From Nocardia bovistercoris (GTDB lineage Bacteria; Actinomycetota; Actinomycetes; Mycobacteriales; Mycobacteriaceae): a stretch of 64,000 bases of DNA. Below are positions 1 to 13,716 of the stretch, in pieces; the first letter of the stretch is position 1; every line of letters starts with the position of its first letter. The stretch is from the NCBI RefSeq assembly GCF_015674855.1, contig NZ_JADMLG010000005.1:1-64000 (forward strand). Reading direction: 5' to 3'. Under the pieces are notes generated by a model. That model searched no databases and had not been told where the DNA came from. It worked only from the letters and a program-made list of their open reading frames with translations. The translations under genes and the position numbers were made by a program.

Positions 1-342
1 GCCAGAAAATTAGCTGACAAAATAAACCCTGCCACCCACACGGGGGTACGAGCAGCAGGAACCAAAAACATTTGGCACTGACATTCATCGACACACTATT
101 GAGTTCTCAAAGAACACACGCACACACCAACTCACGGGCAACAACCCGATCATCCAGCGAGGCAACTTTTCCAGCTTAGCCCAACCATTCACCCGAAACC
201 AAATCCAGGCAAACCAACCGAACCAGTGTGACCGCCAGGCGCTCCCCGTACAACCTCGTGTCCCCCCTCGGTGTCGCCACTGAGGGCTCTCAGCGTTACC
301 GCCGAAGCCGGGGTTGGTGTCCGTGTCGCTCTGACTTGAATA
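1..342 (-). promoter_or_regulatory. rRNA operon leader (pre-16S region)
   Basis: Read on the minus strand, this stretch follows a strong promoter and contains GTTCTTTGAGAACTCAATAG (complement of about 96-115). Such a sequence is typical of actinobacterial rrn leaders, where box-like antitermination elements and pre-16S processing signals lie. It continues to the left edge through AT-rich sequence without an open frame. The 16S gene itself is not in the window and should begin shortly beyond position 1. The rrn operon downstream of murA matches the known mycobacterial arrangement. Confidence 0.8.
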
Positions 343-371
343 AAGTTACGTGCCGTCGTGCACGATGTCAA
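343..371 (-). promoter_or_regulatory. rrn promoter (sigma-A type)
   Basis: On the minus strand a perfect -35 TTGACA (complement of 366-371) is separated by exactly 17 bp from the -10 hexamer TAACTT (complement of 343-348). It lies 60 bp downstream of the murA stop codon and points into the rRNA leader. Transcription should start near position 335. Read-through from murA could also feed the operon. Confidence 0.75.
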
Positions 372-430
372 ATCGCCTGGTCAGAAAGGGTTTTCATCCA
401 CATCGAAGGCCGCGGAAGCCGACTATCGAC

Positions 431-1711
431 TCACTCCGCAGCGCCGACGCGCTCGACCTGACCGCCCAGCGATTGCAACTGTGCCACGAAGTTCGGGTAC
501 CCGCGGTCGATATGGAAGACATCGTGCACCTCGGTCACCCCGTCGGCGACCAGGCCCGCGAGCACGAGGCCGGCGCCCGCGCGGATGTCGGAAGACCAGA
601 CCGGCGCGCTCGACAGGCGCGAGATGCCGCGCACCACCGCGTGATGTCCGTCGGTGCGCGCGTCGGCGCCGAGGCGGATCATCTCCTCCACGAAACGGAA
701 GCGCGCCTCGAAGATGTTCTCGGTGATCATCGAGGTGCCGTCGGCGATCGCGGCGAGGCCGATGGCCATGGGCTGCAGGTCGGTCGGGAAACCGGGGAAC
801 GGCAGGGTCGAGAAGTTCACCGCGCGCGGGCGGTCGGGCTGGACGACGCGGAATCCGTCGACATCGAAGGAGATGCGCGCGCCCGCGGAACGCAGCTTGT
901 CCAGCACCAGGGACAGATGCTTCGGGTTGATTCCCCTGACCTTGACATCCCCCATGGTCATGGCGGCCGCGATGCCCCAGGTGGCCGCGACGATGCGGTC
1001 GCCGATGACGCGGTGCTCGGTCGGCGACAGCCGCTCCACACCCTGGATGGTGAGCACCGAGGTGCCTGCGCCGCTGATCCGCGCGCCCATCCTGCTCAGC
1101 ATGTTGCACAGGTCGACGATGTCGGGTTCCCGCGCGGCGTTGTCGATCACGGTCTCGCCCTCGGCGAGCACCGCGGCCATGAGGATGTTCTCGGTCGCGC
1201 CCACCGAGGGGAAGTCGAGGCGGATGCGCGCGCCCTGGAGCTCGTCGGCGCGTGCGACCACGCAGCCGTGTTCGATCTCACTGGTCGCACCGAGCAGCCG
1301 CAGTCCGGCCTGGTGCATGTCGAGGGGACGTGACCCGATCGCGTCACCGCCCGGCAGGGCGACCACCGCGCGCTTGCATCGCGCCATGAGCGGCCCGAGC
1401 ACGCAGACCGAGGCGCGGAACTGGGTGACCGCCGGGAAGTCGGCGTGGTACTTGGGTTCGGCGGGGGTGTTGATGGTGACGACGGAACGGTCGCCCGGCG
1501 CGTCGTCGGTGATGGTCACCTCGCATCCGAGTCCGCGCAGGACTTCGGCCATCAACGGCACGTCGAGGATGTCGGGGCAGTTGGTGATCCTCGACGTCCC
1601 TTCGGCCAGCAGCGCGGCGGCCATCAGCTTGAGGACGCTGTTCTTAGCGCCTCCCACCGTGACCTCGCCGACGAGCCTGTTGCCCCCGGTGACCAGAAAC
1701 CGTTCGCTCAC
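431..1711 (-). CDS. murA: UDP-N-acetylglucosamine 1-carboxyvinyltransferase MurA
   Basis: Cytoplasmic enzyme that transfers enolpyruvate from PEP to UDP-GlcNAc, the first committed step of peptidoglycan synthesis. The 426-residue product fits the family (about 418 residues in mycobacteria). The GGNRL and GGAKNS substrate loop is at the N terminus and the active-site loop reads [13 protein letters not shown]. Aspartate (about residue 123) stands where fosfomycin-sensitive enzymes have cysteine; this replacement is known in mycobacteria and gives fosfomycin insensitivity. I chose the GTG at 1711 because homology begins there; an in-frame ATG at 1729 would add six residues, and no clear ribosome site separates them. 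Open frame upstream of this has no MurA similarity. The gene lies directly upstream of the rRNA promoter. Confidence 0.95.
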   Translation of the reverse strand: MSERFLVTGGNRLVGEVTVGGAKNSVLKLMAAALLAEGTSRITNCPDILDVPLMAEVLRGLGCEVTITDDAPGDRSVVTINTPAEPKYHADFPAVTQFRASVCVLGPLMARCKRAVVALPGGDAIGSRPLDMHQAGLRLLGATSEIEHGCVVARADELQGARIRLDFPSVGATENILMAAVLAEGETVIDNAAREPDIVDLCNMLSRMGARISGAGTSVLTIQGVERLSPTEHRVIGDRIVAATWGIAAAMTMGDVKVRGINPKHLSLVLDKLRSAGARISFDVDGFRVVQPDRPRAVNFSTLPFPGFPTDLQPMAIGLAAIADGTSMITENIFEARFRFVEEMIRLGADARTDGHHAVVRGISRLSSAPVWSSDIRAGAGLVLAGLVADGVTEVHDVFHIDRGYPNFVAQLQSLGGQVERVGAAE

Positions 1712-2087
1712 ACCGGCTAGCTTATCCATGGCCGACGGGACACATGCGCGTGTACGCGATCCCGATATCGGACCGAGCGCTCGAATGTCGGATTGATCCC
1801 GCGTATCCCGCTTCGCGGGCCCGCGAAATCGATCCGAGTTACCGGCCGGTCGGCGAACTCGCGCGCGACCGACGAGCCGCCTCGGCCGCGGCGTTGATGT
1901 CTCAGGTGCCCGGCTGAGCGCGAAACGACCGGCTACACCGTGGGATTGGGTCCGGATCGGCGACCACGGGACGGTCGACGCCTGCCGAGTCGGCGTTCGG
2001 CGGCAGCGCCGACCAGGTGATTCGTGGTCGCTCGCGGCGGCGGTCGGTCCACTGTCGCAGCGAACCGGCGGCATCGCGGTCCGATGA
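1712..2087. other. intergenic region upstream of murA
   Basis: About 375 bases without a supportable gene. The part nearest murA contains the 10-bp palindrome CGAGCGCTCG flanked by two similar CGATATCGG / ATGTCGG words (about 1760-1795), which could be a promoter-proximal regulator site. Nothing else was recognised. Confidence 0.4.
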
Positions 2088-2675
2088 CTAGTCGGCGGAG
2101 TCCTTCGCGCCGCCACCCGGCTGCCACAGCACGTCGCCTTCGGGATTGGTGACGCGGCTGAGGATGAACAGCAGATCGGACAGCCGGTTCAGGTATTTGG
2201 CGGGCAGCACGGCCGTGTCCTCGGGATGGGCCGACACGGCGGCCCAAGCCGAGCGCTCGGCGCGGCGCGCCACCGTCCGTGCGACGTGCAGCAGGGCGGC
2301 CAGCGGGGTGCCGCCGGGCAGGATGAACGAATTCAGCGGCGCGAGTTCGGCATTGAATTCATCACACCACGCCTCGAGGCGGTCGATGTAGTCCTGGGTG
2401 ATCCGCAGCGGCGGATACTTCGGTTCGGCGACCACGGGCGTGGACAGATCGGCGCCCGCGTCGAACAGATCGTTCTGCACCTGCCGCAGCACCACGAGCA
2501 ACTCCGGAGACGGTGCGCCGAGCGCGATGGCAACCCCGAGCGCCGCGTTCGTCTCGTCGCAGTCGGCGTAGGCCACCAGCCTCGGATCGTTCTTGGCGAC
2601 ACGGGAGAAATCGCTCAGGCCCGTGGTCCCGTCGTCGCCGGTTCTGGTGTAGATCCGCGTCAGATGCACACTCAT
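2088..2675 (-). CDS. pduO: PduO-type ATP:cob(I)alamin adenosyltransferase
   Basis: Transfers the adenosyl group of ATP to reduced corrinoid, making adenosylcobalamin. The 195-residue product starts [20 protein letters not shown], the ATP-binding N-terminal signature of the PduO/MMAB family. It also has the DETNAALG segment and [12 protein letters not shown] near the C terminus, the helix that carries the conserved arginine. ATG at 2675 has GGAAGG upstream. A homologue sits beside murA in mycobacteria, but in the opposite orientation there. Its product is the cofactor for the IcmF mutase encoded at 45.5 kb in this window. Confidence 0.93.
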   Translation of the reverse strand: MSVHLTRIYTRTGDDGTTGLSDFSRVAKNDPRLVAYADCDETNAALGVAIALGAPSPELLVVLRQVQNDLFDAGADLSTPVVAEPKYPPLRITQDYIDRLEAWCDEFNAELAPLNSFILPGGTPLAALLHVARTVARRAERSAWAAVSAHPEDTAVLPAKYLNRLSDLLFILSRVTNPEGDVLWQPGGGAKDSAD

Positions 2676-2745
2676 GCGGGATATCCGCCTTCCGCGAGAA
2701 CAGTCGGTACGCCTGTCGAGGGTAGCCGTGCTCGATCGTGGGTGA

Positions 2746-3180
2746 TCACATGCCGGGTAGTCGCCTTGTCCGGTCGGAGGGCCGCGATTCGACCCAGGAC
2801 AGGAAGGCCGCGCGGGCGCCTCGATCGAGTGCGAGTTCGTAGTCGCCGTCGGAGTCGGCGACGGCGGTGACGATGATCTCGTCGGTCATGATGTCGTATT
2901 CGTCGCCGACCGGGGCGCGACGGTCACCGATTTCGATGCCGCGCCGCCGAATGGTGGAATCGGGGCCGAGTCTGAGGCTGGTGAGTTTGTAGAAGACCAG
3001 CCGGTCCTCGTCGTAGCGGATCAGGCCGTGGCGCCAGCCCTGTCCGCCCTGGGCGGGCAGCACCCGCAGGATGGCCGCGGTGCCGCCGCGGCGCAGCATG
3101 ACGAGGCGGTAGATCGATATCAGGGCGAGTGAGACCAGCACCAACACCAGAATGATCAGAACAACCATCCCGGTCTGCAA
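2746..3180 (-). CDS. DUF2550 family membrane-anchored protein
   Basis: The 144-residue protein has one N-terminal membrane helix (VVLIILVLVLVSLALISIY, about residues 5-24) followed by a basic stretch and a roughly 110-residue soluble domain of the DUF2550 family. An orthologue follows the ATP synthase operon in mycobacteria. The function is unknown. I chose TTG at 3180 because GGAAGGA lies nine bases upstream; ATG at 3168 is possible but has no site at proper spacing. A strong hairpin separates it from atpC, so it is probably a separate unit. Confidence 0.85.
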   Translation of the reverse strand: MQTGMVVLIILVLVLVSLALISIYRLVMLRRGGTAAILRVLPAQGGQGWRHGLIRYDEDRLVFYKLTSLRLGPDSTIRRRGIEIGDRRAPVGDEYDIMTDEIIVTAVADSDGDYELALDRGARAAFLSWVESRPSDRTRRLPGM

Positions 3181-3292
3181 TGCTGTTCGTCCTTCCACTC
3201 GACGGCTGTACACGAAACGCTTCCGGGTACCCGTCCGTTGCGATATTCAAACACGAGTCTACAAACCGCCCGGCCGGCGGGGCCGAATACCG

Positions 3293-3326
3293 TTGTCGGC
3301 GGCGAAGATACCTTCGCCGCCGACAA
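3293..3326 (-). terminator. terminator of the ATP synthase operon
   Basis: A perfect 15-bp inverted repeat, TTGTCGGCGGCGAAG pairing with its complement across a 4-base loop ATAC, lies 27 bases past the atpC stop. There is no long T-run; actinobacterial terminators often lack one. Confidence 0.8.
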
Positions 3327-3353
3327 GCGGTGTTGTTCACGACGCCCAGCGTC

Positions 3354-3731
3354 TCAGAGCTGCGCTGCCTGCTCGAACGCACGCACCTGAGCCTGGGCCA
3401 CCTTCTGCTCTTCCTCGGTGGCTGCCGCGTCGGCGAGCACCCGGCGCGCGGCCTCCACATCGACCTCGCCCGCGAATTCCGCGGACTCGGCCAGTACCCG
3501 GACCGCGTTGGCGGTCACGGAGAAGAAGCCTCCGTGCACCGCCGCGATGATCCGCTCACCCTCGACCGGCACGATGTTCACGATGCCACCCTCGACCAAC
3601 TGGCCGAGCAGCGGCTCGTGACCCGCCATGATACCGATCTGTCCCTCGGTGGTCTGCGCGCTGACGAACGACGCCTGGCCCGACCAGAGCCTGCGCTCGA
3701 CCGCGACGAGATCCACGGAAATGTCTGCCAT
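3354..3731 (-). CDS. atpC: ATP synthase F1 subunit epsilon
   Basis: Central-stalk subunit of F1 that couples rotation and inhibits ATP hydrolysis. The 125-residue product begins [16 protein letters not shown]. It has the beta-sandwich signature [16 protein letters not shown] and the glycine-rich HGGFFSV segment. The short alanine/glutamate-rich C-terminal helical region reads [17 protein letters not shown]. It is the last gene of the atp operon, five bases after atpD, and is followed by the hairpin at 3293-3326. Confidence 0.97.
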   Translation of the reverse strand: MADISVDLVAVERRLWSGQASFVSAQTTEGQIGIMAGHEPLLGQLVEGGIVNIVPVEGERIIAAVHGGFFSVTANAVRVLAESAEFAGEVDVEAARRVLADAAATEEEQKVAQAQVRAFEQAAQL

Positions 3732-3736
3732 GGTGG

Positions 3737-5221
<1,485 letters not shown>

Positions 5222-6193
5222 TTAGTCGCGGTCCGAGCTCGACGCCAGCGCGTTGACGCCGCCGACGATTTCGCTGATTTCCTGCGTGATCTGGGCCTGA
5301 CGCACCGAGTTCGCCTCGCGCTGGAGCACATTCGCGAGTTCGTTGGCGTTGTCGGTCGCCGCCTTCATTGCGGTGCGCCGAGCCGCTGACTCGGATGCCG
5401 CTGCCTCGAGCAACGACGCGTAGATACGCGTGTTGACGTACTTGGGCAACAGGGCCGCAAGCAGCACATCGGCGTCGGGCTCGAATTCGTACTGCGCCGT
5501 GGCCTGCGCCGTCGGCGAGTCGGACACGAAATCATCACCGATGTCGAAGTTCTCGTCGACGAAACTCACCTGGATCGGCGCGAGCCGCCTGACCTCGGGG
5601 GTCTGGGTGAGCATCGAGACGAACCGGGTGTAGACGATGTGCAGTTCGTCCACGCCCGCGACGGTGCCCGCACCGTCGGGGCGCGGCACCTCGCCGTCGG
5701 CGCCCGCCATGAAGCTCTGCACCAGGTGGTTGCAGGCCGAGGAGGCGTCGACGTACTTCGGCTGCTGCGAGAAGCCCATCCACGACCCGACCAGCGGGCG
5801 GTTGCGGAAGGTGTAGTACGTCAGGCCCTTCTTGCCCATGACGTAGATCACCGGCTCCTTGCCCTCGGCGCGCAGCGTCGTCATCAGCTCCTCGGCGCGC
5901 CTGAGCACGTTGGAGTTGTAGCCACCCGCCATGCCGCTGTCGCTGGTGATGACCAGGACGGCGGCGCGGCGCGGGTTCGGCCGCTCGGTGAGCAGCGGGT
6001 GCGACAGATTCTGCGACGCACTCGCCAGTTCGCCGAGGACCTTGGTGATCTCCTCCGCGTACGGCTTTGCCGCGGCGACCCTGGCCTGGGCCTTGGAGAT
6101 TCGCGAGGTCGCGATCAGCTCCTGAGCCTTGGTGATCTTCTTGATCGAATTCACACCGCGGATGCGGGAGCGCAGTTCACGCAAACTTGCCAC
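5222..6193 (-). CDS. atpG: ATP synthase F1 subunit gamma
   Basis: Rotor shaft of F1. The 323-residue product starts [20 protein letters not shown], the conserved N-terminal coiled-coil helix, and ends with the conserved C-terminal helix ([16 protein letters not shown]). It is longer than the roughly 290 residues of E. coli because of an internal segment around residues 165-180 ([13 protein letters not shown]); mycobacterial gamma subunits also carry an internal extension. The start is GTG at 6193 with AGGAG eight bases upstream. Confidence 0.97.
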   Translation of the reverse strand: MASLRELRSRIRGVNSIKKITKAQELIATSRISKAQARVAAAKPYAEEITKVLGELASASQNLSHPLLTERPNPRRAAVLVITSDSGMAGGYNSNVLRRAEELMTTLRAEGKEPVIYVMGKKGLTYYTFRNRPLVGSWMGFSQQPKYVDASSACNHLVQSFMAGADGEVPRPDGAGTVAGVDELHIVYTRFVSMLTQTPEVRRLAPIQVSFVDENFDIGDDFVSDSPTAQATAQYEFEPDADVLLAALLPKYVNTRIYASLLEAAASESAARRTAMKAATDNANELANVLQREANSVRQAQITQEISEIVGGVNALASSSDRD

Positions 6194-6270
6194 TGGTCAC
6201 ACTCCTGGCTGTCCCCCGCACGCGCGGGGCGCGGCGGTGAGCATCGAATAACGCATCACGGGCCGCCGGT

Positions 6271-7908
<1,638 letters not shown>

Positions 7909-7964
7909 GTTCTTCCTGCTCTCGCTGTGTGGGTCTGGAATGTCGGGGGTGGTGCGTACGCGAC

Positions 7965-8774
7965 TCAGGCGAGTTCGCGTCGCAGCCGCTCCAGTCGGCC
8001 GATGGCGCTGCCGTCGATCACGTCGTCGCCGACGCGAACCACGAGGCCGCTCAGCAGACTCGGGTCGACCTGGACGTGCACCGTGACCTGCTTGGCGTAG
8101 ATGCGCCGCAGGGCGGCGGCGAGCCGGTCGCGCTGCTGGTCGGTCAGTGCGATCGCGGCGCGCACGTGCGCCACGATCTGATCGCGACGCGCGGCGGCCA
8201 GATCGGACAGCTCGTCGAGAGCCGGTCCGATGGCGCTCACGCGCCGGGTGACCGTCTGCTCGGCCAAGGTCAGGGTGATGTCCTCGACCTTGCCGGTCAG
8301 CAGCCGGGCGACCAGCTCGCGCTTGGCCGATGACGGCCGCGCGCGATCGGAGAGCGCCTGCTCCAGATCCGGGTTGTCGGCGACGATCCGGCCGAGCCGG
8401 AACAGTTCGTCCTCGACCGCGTCGAGTCTGCCGCTGTCGGAGGCCGACTCGAGCAGGGCTTCCTGGCCGAGCAGCACCAGGGTGTCGACCAGGTCGGCGG
8501 TGCGTGACCAGTTCTGCGCCACCGCGGTGGTCAGCACCGCCACGGTGGCCGCGCTGACCTTGCCGCCGAAGACCCGCTCACTCAGTTCGGCGCGCACCGA
8601 ACCGGGCACCGACACGTCCGCGAGCGCAACACGCAGCGAACGCTGATCGTCCAGCACGGCGACAACGGCGAACAGTTCCGAGCCCGTCGTGGCCGCGACA
8701 CCGTCGCTTCCGGCCAGGGCGGCCCGAAGCGCCTCCCTCGACCGAGCGCGTGCCTCACGGCTCGCTGCGTACAT
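7965..8774 (-). CDS. atpH: ATP synthase F1 subunit delta
   Basis: Peripheral-stalk subunit joining F1 to subunit b. From the ATG at 8774 ([17 protein letters not shown]) the product has 269 residues. This is longer than the roughly 177 of E. coli but similar to Streptomyces-type delta. It has the delta-family C-terminal segment with the [20 protein letters not shown] signature. Mycobacteria instead have a fused b-delta protein of about 445 residues with an N-terminal membrane helix; that part is absent here. It starts 19 bases after atpF. An upstream GTG would add residues without family similarity. Confidence 0.95.
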   Translation of the reverse strand: MYAASREARARSREALRAALAGSDGVAATTGSELFAVVAVLDDQRSLRVALADVSVPGSVRAELSERVFGGKVSAATVAVLTTAVAQNWSRTADLVDTLVLLGQEALLESASDSGRLDAVEDELFRLGRIVADNPDLEQALSDRARPSSAKRELVARLLTGKVEDITLTLAEQTVTRRVSAIGPALDELSDLAAARRDQIVAHVRAAIALTDQQRDRLAAALRRIYAKQVTVHVQVDPSLLSGLVVRVGDDVIDGSAIGRLERLRRELA

Positions 8775-8793
8775 GCTTCTCACTTTCGTGTCG

Positions 8794-9354
8794 CTACCTT
8801 CCGACCCCGATGCCCGCATCGGTGTCGTCGAGTTCGGCGAGGAACCGCTCGATCGACGCCGCCTGCTTGGCGTCGTCGGAAACCGATTGCCCGATGATCT
8901 TCTCGGCCAGGTCGACGGCGGTGCGGCCGACCTCGGAACGCAGTTCGGTCAGGATCTGCTGGCGCTGAGCTTCCAGCTGGCTGTGTCCGGCGGCCACGAT
9001 GCGGTCGCTCTCGGCCTGGGCCTCCGAACGCATCTGCGCGAGGATCTGCTGTCCCTGGGCGCGCGCGTCCTCGCGGATACGGGCGGCCTCGAGACGAGCG
9101 TCGGCCAACTGCTGCTGGTACTGCTGCAGCGTCTGCTTGGCTTCTTCCTGCGCGGCTTCCGCGCGGGCGATGCCGCCCTCGATCTTGTCGCTACGCTCCT
9201 CCAGCGTCTGCATCAGACGCGGGACGACGTACTTGTAGAACAGCACCGCGATGATCGCGACGCAGACCACGGACCAGACGATGTCGTACGTCTCGGGGAC
9301 CAGAGGATTGATATCCTCACCCTCCGACGCGGCGAGCACGGTGAACTCGTACAT
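8794..9354 (-). CDS. atpF: ATP synthase Fo subunit b
   Basis: Peripheral-stalk subunit. The 186-residue product has one membrane helix ([20 protein letters not shown], about residues 26-45). A long charged coiled coil rich in Ala, Glu, Gln and Arg follows, to about residue 165, with an acidic tail. The gene starts five bases after atpE and precedes atpH. As delta is not fused to a b-like segment, this is the only b-type subunit in the operon and presumably forms a homodimer. Confidence 0.96.
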   Translation of the reverse strand: MYEFTVLAASEGEDINPLVPETYDIVWSVVCVAIIAVLFYKYVVPRLMQTLEERSDKIEGGIARAEAAQEEAKQTLQQYQQQLADARLEAARIREDARAQGQQILAQMRSEAQAESDRIVAAGHSQLEAQRQQILTELRSEVGRTAVDLAEKIIGQSVSDDAKQAASIERFLAELDDTDAGIGVGR

Positions 9355-9359
9355 CGGAA

Positions 9360-10536
<1,177 letters not shown>

Positions 10537-10716
10537 TGACGATCAATTTGGGTCGACTCAGGTCGGCTCGAAATTCGTCAGCAGCTGCGCGGCAAACCCG
10601 CCCTCGGCGTCTGTACGGGTGTCGGCGACATTCGTCGACATGCAGAACCGGAACCCCACGGCCCGGCACGGCAGTAAGCATAGCGGCACGGTGCGGGATC
10701 CGGTGATCCCCCCTCG

Positions 10717-10748
10717 CTTGGTCGCTTGCTTACCAACACTTTACCAAG
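10717..10748. promoter_or_regulatory. inverted repeat in the atpB upstream region
   Basis: CTTGGT (10717-10722) and its complement ACCAAG (10743-10748) face each other across 20 bases within the 245-base gap before atpB. It may be part of the main atp promoter or a leader element; no clear -35/-10 pair was identified. Confidence 0.3.
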
Positions 10749-10781
10749 CTATCTACGACACTGTGTAGGGGGGTGAAGAGA

Positions 10782-11252
10782 TTACTCGTCGGTATCGGTA
10801 TCGGAGTCGCCCGCGGTGGTCGTCACGTACGGAACCTTCTGGCGCAGAACGCCGTACGTCTCCGCGCCGAGGACGATGAGCAGCGCGCCGACCACGGTGA
10901 GGAACAGCACCGCTCGGTCGTAGAAGGCGAACTGGTTGAGCACCCCCACAACGATCAGCACCACCAACACCTTGGCGACCCAACTGACCAGCATGACCAG
11001 GCCCGCCGTCTGCGGCGGGAGCTTCGCGCCGAACAGCACCACCGCCGCCGTGGTCAGGATGAAGCCGCCGCCGATGGCCGCGCCGAGCAGCGCACCCCAC
11101 AATCCGGCGGCGCCCGCGACCGCGCAGCCGATGGCCACCGAGGCGACAACGAGCACCGTCAGGCCGATCAGGCCGTAGCGCAGCGCGGCCCGCAGCGGGG
11201 CGTCCGGACCGGGCACCGGCTTCGGGGTGAAGGTCACGATCGGGCCTCGCAC
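10782..11252 (-). CDS. AtpI-like small integral membrane protein
   Basis: The 156-residue protein has four predicted membrane helices (about residues 25-45, 50-70, 82-105 and 112-133) and a very acidic C terminus rich in Asp and Thr. An orthologue lies immediately upstream of atpB in mycobacteria and occupies the place of atpI. AtpI-type proteins are implicated in c-ring assembly or cation supply; that role is inferred from position here. ATG at 11252 is the first start in frame. Confidence 0.85.
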   Translation of the reverse strand: MRGPIVTFTPKPVPGPDAPLRAALRYGLIGLTVLVVASVAIGCAVAGAAGLWGALLGAAIGGGFILTTAAVVLFGAKLPPQTAGLVMLVSWVAKVLVVLIVVGVLNQFAFYDRAVLFLTVVGALLIVLGAETYGVLRQKVPYVTTTAGDSDTDTDE

Positions 11253-11340
11253 TCGCTCGGACGCACCGCGCCGTCTTTACCCGGCACCGGGTTACCGGCG
11301 GGTCGGACGTTGTCGATCCACTCGCTCACGATCAGCGACT

Positions 11341-12501
11341 TTACCCGTGCGACTTACCGTCCTCCGCGCGCTCCCCTCGGCGGAAACCGGGTACGGCCGT
11401 CACCACCAGCGCGAAAACCAATCCACCCGCCACCAACAGAACCACGAGACGGCGATCCATCAGCGAGGTCCCCACCGCGCCGAATGCGAGCACACCGACC
11501 CACAAATAGATCAACAGCACCACGCGACGGTGCGAATGACCGATCTGCAGTAATCGATGATGCAAGTGCATTTTGTCCGGAGTGGAGAAACTCACGCCCG
11601 CGCGGACGCGGCGCACGATCGCGAGAACGAGATCGAGCACCGGAATGAACATCACCGCGCCGACCAACAGCAGCGGCGACAGCAGGCCGACAATGTCGCG
11701 CGGACCGAATCCCTGCAGCGGAATCCGCCCGGACGCGCTGGTGGAGACCGCGGCCAGCACCAATCCGATCAACATCGACCCGGAGTCGCCCATGAAAATT
11801 CGGGCGGGCTGGAAATTGTGCGGCAGAAATCCGAGACAGGCGCCCGCCATCGCGGCGGCCAGCAACGCGGGCGGATAGGTGTCGACCGACCCGCCCTGTT
11901 CGTTCATCAATCCCACCGCGAACACGAATATCGCGGCGGCGCAGATGAGCCCGAGACCGGCGGCGAGCCCGTCGAGGCCGTCCACGAAGTTCATCGCGTT
12001 GACCAGCGTCACGGTGACCGCGACGGTGATCAGCCCGCCCTGCAGCGCGTCCAGGAAAACCGTCGTATTGCTGAACGGGTTATAGATGCTGTACCAGCTC
12101 AGGCCCATCGCGGCCATCACACCGGCCGCCGTCACCTGGCCTGCGAACTTGGTCAGCGCGTCCAGTCCCCAGCGGTCGTCGACGATGCCGACCAGCACGA
12201 TGAGCGTGGCCGCGACGAGCACGGTGATCGGAATATTCGGCGGACCGTAATCGAATCCGCGCCGCAGTGCGGGCAACTGATGGGCGAACAGCACCGCCGC
12301 CGCGAAACCGAGGTAGATCCCGACGCCGCCCATGCGCGGAATCGGCTTGACGTGCACATCCCGTTCGCGCGGCACCGCGACGGCGCCGAAGCCGATCGCG
12401 AGCACCCGGATACCGCCGGTGGCGAGGAAGGTGACCACCGCGGAGACGAACAGGACCAGCAGCAGTTCTCGGAGCGGTACGACCGCCCCCGACGAAAACA
12501 T
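11341..12501 (-). CDS. wecA: undecaprenyl-phosphate GlcNAc-1-phosphate transferase WecA
   Basis: Integral membrane enzyme that moves GlcNAc-1-P from UDP-GlcNAc to decaprenyl phosphate. In mycolata this is the first step of the linker joining arabinogalactan to peptidoglycan. The 386-residue product has about ten to eleven membrane helices. It shows the MraY/WecA motifs VGIVDDRW, NAMNFVDGLDGLAAG and FMGDSGSMLIG, with the Mg-binding aspartates. A His-rich loop KMHLHHRLLQIGHSHR lies near residue 325. Start ATG at 12501 is directly preceded by TTG. The position beside the ATP synthase matches mycobacteria. Confidence 0.95.
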   Translation of the reverse strand: MFSSGAVVPLRELLLVLFVSAVVTFLATGGIRVLAIGFGAVAVPRERDVHVKPIPRMGGVGIYLGFAAAVLFAHQLPALRRGFDYGPPNIPITVLVAATLIVLVGIVDDRWGLDALTKFAGQVTAAGVMAAMGLSWYSIYNPFSNTTVFLDALQGGLITVAVTVTLVNAMNFVDGLDGLAAGLGLICAAAIFVFAVGLMNEQGGSVDTYPPALLAAAMAGACLGFLPHNFQPARIFMGDSGSMLIGLVLAAVSTSASGRIPLQGFGPRDIVGLLSPLLLVGAVMFIPVLDLVLAIVRRVRAGVSFSTPDKMHLHHRLLQIGHSHRRVVLLIYLWVGVLAFGAVGTSLMDRRLVVLLVAGGLVFALVVTAVPGFRRGERAEDGKSHG

Positions 12502-12744
12502 CAACGGAGCCGCTCGGTCATTCCCCGCACCGCCGCGGATCGCCGAAAGCGAAGGCGGACAGGGGAACCGAGGCCAGGCCGCGCGCGTCGCGTGCGACGA
12601 CGGTGACGACTCCGGCCTGCGACCCGGTGGCGGGACTTGGACGGCGAACGTTGCGGAACATGCTCACGCGCCCATCTTCGCACTGCACTACCCGCCGAAC
12701 GGCATCAGGTCCGGCCGGTCCTCGGTACACGCCGATCGACGCGA

Positions 12745-13410
12745 CTAGCCGACACTGCCCGCGGACAGCTCTTCCGGAGTCATCCACAGCACCTCGGCGA
12801 TCTGCTCCACCGACACCGCGCCCGCGCGCAGGATCCGCGGCTGATCGGAAGTCATGTCGACGATGGTCGAGGCCACCGCGTGTTCGGAGCGACCGCCGTC
12901 CAGGTAGACGCCGACCAGGTCGCCGAGTTGCGTACGCGCCTCGTCGGCGGTCTTGGCGGGCGGCTGCCCCGAGACGTTGGCGCTCGACACCGCGAGCGGA
13001 CCGACCTCGGCGAGCAGTTCCAGCGCCACCGGATGCAGCGGCATCCGCAGCATGACCGTGCCCCTGGTGTCGCCGAGATCCCAGGCCAGCGAAGGGGCCT
13101 GCTGCACAACCAGACTCAGGCCGCCGGGCCAGAACGCCTTGATGAGGTCGCGGGCCTGCGGGCGCACCGAGAACACCAATCCGTCGATGGTGTGCCAGGA
13201 GCCGACGAGCACCGGAACCGGCATATCGCGGCCGCGGCGCTTGGCCGCGAGCAGCGAACTCACCGCCCCGGAATCGAAGGCGTCGGCGGCGATGCCGTAG
13301 AGCGTATCGGTCGGCATCACGACGAGGCGGCCGGATTTCAGCGCGCTCGTCGCGGCGCTGAGCCCGGCCGCGCGCGAGTCGGGATCGGCGCAGTCGTAGA
13401 CGGTGCTCAC
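12745..13410 (-). CDS. tsaC: L-threonylcarbamoyladenylate synthase (Sua5/YrdC family)
   Basis: Makes threonylcarbamoyl-AMP from threonine, bicarbonate and ATP for the t6A37 modification of ANN-decoding tRNAs. The 221-residue product contains the YrdC signature VVMPTDTLYGIAADA, a KRRGRDMPVPVLVG segment and PLAVSSANVSGQPPA. These build the basic nucleotide cavity. It lacks the C-terminal Sua5 domain, so it is the short YrdC/TsaC form. The ATG start is at 13410. It lies in the prfA-prmC block as in mycobacteria, after a gap of about 300 bases. Confidence 0.94.
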   Translation of the reverse strand: MSTVYDCADPDSRAAGLSAATSALKSGRLVVMPTDTLYGIAADAFDSGAVSSLLAAKRRGRDMPVPVLVGSWHTIDGLVFSVRPQARDLIKAFWPGGLSLVVQQAPSLAWDLGDTRGTVMLRMPLHPVALELLAEVGPLAVSSANVSGQPPAKTADEARTQLGDLVGVYLDGGRSEHAVASTIVDMTSDQPRILRAGAVSVEQIAEVLWMTPEELSAGSVG

Positions 13411-13716
13411 GGGCTACATCCTGTCACGGCGCGGACGGGCCGACTCGTGCGGTGTCGGCTCAACCCGCGAACCGCATGCCCCCGCTTACACCGGCGAATT
13501 CGCCGCCGCTCGGTCATGCCGCAAGCGGTCGGGCTCTGAGCCGACGACATTCGCCGCGTCCACTACGAACAGTTCTCCGGTGTGCTGCGAGCGCGACACG
13601 GCGCAGGTCGCGGCCACGCGGCGACGCCACCGGCCGTCCGGCGCGCGCCGAGGACGTCCACGACGAGAAGTTTCTCCGGTGTCCGTCCTCATCACACCCC
13701 GCGTGCTGTCACAAGA
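13411..13716 (-). pseudogene. gap with a possible NYN-domain gene remnant
   Basis: No intact gene lies between prmC and the t6A gene. On the minus strand, about 13486-13590 reads GELFVVDAANVVGSEPD before losing similarity and reaching a stop. The words VVDAANVVGS followed by PD recall the start of actinobacterial proteins annotated as NTP pyrophosphohydrolase or YacP-like NYN nucleases, whose motif continues with GWW and DR; here the following residues read RLRHDR. It looks like a decayed 5' fragment. This rests on recognition of one short motif only. Confidence 0.3.

Noticed and set aside
350..1333. Long plus-strand open frame opposite murA
   Set aside because: It is a shadow of murA in high-GC sequence; its residues are Arg/Asp/His/Gly/Ala-rich with no family motif, while the minus strand encodes complete MurA.
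12518..12787. Minus-strand frame between the t6A synthase gene and wecA, with a possible 47-residue product starting MFRNVRRPS
   Set aside because: It overlaps the end of the upstream gene, has no recognised similarity and could be part of the wecA leader; a small peptide cannot be excluded but is not supported.
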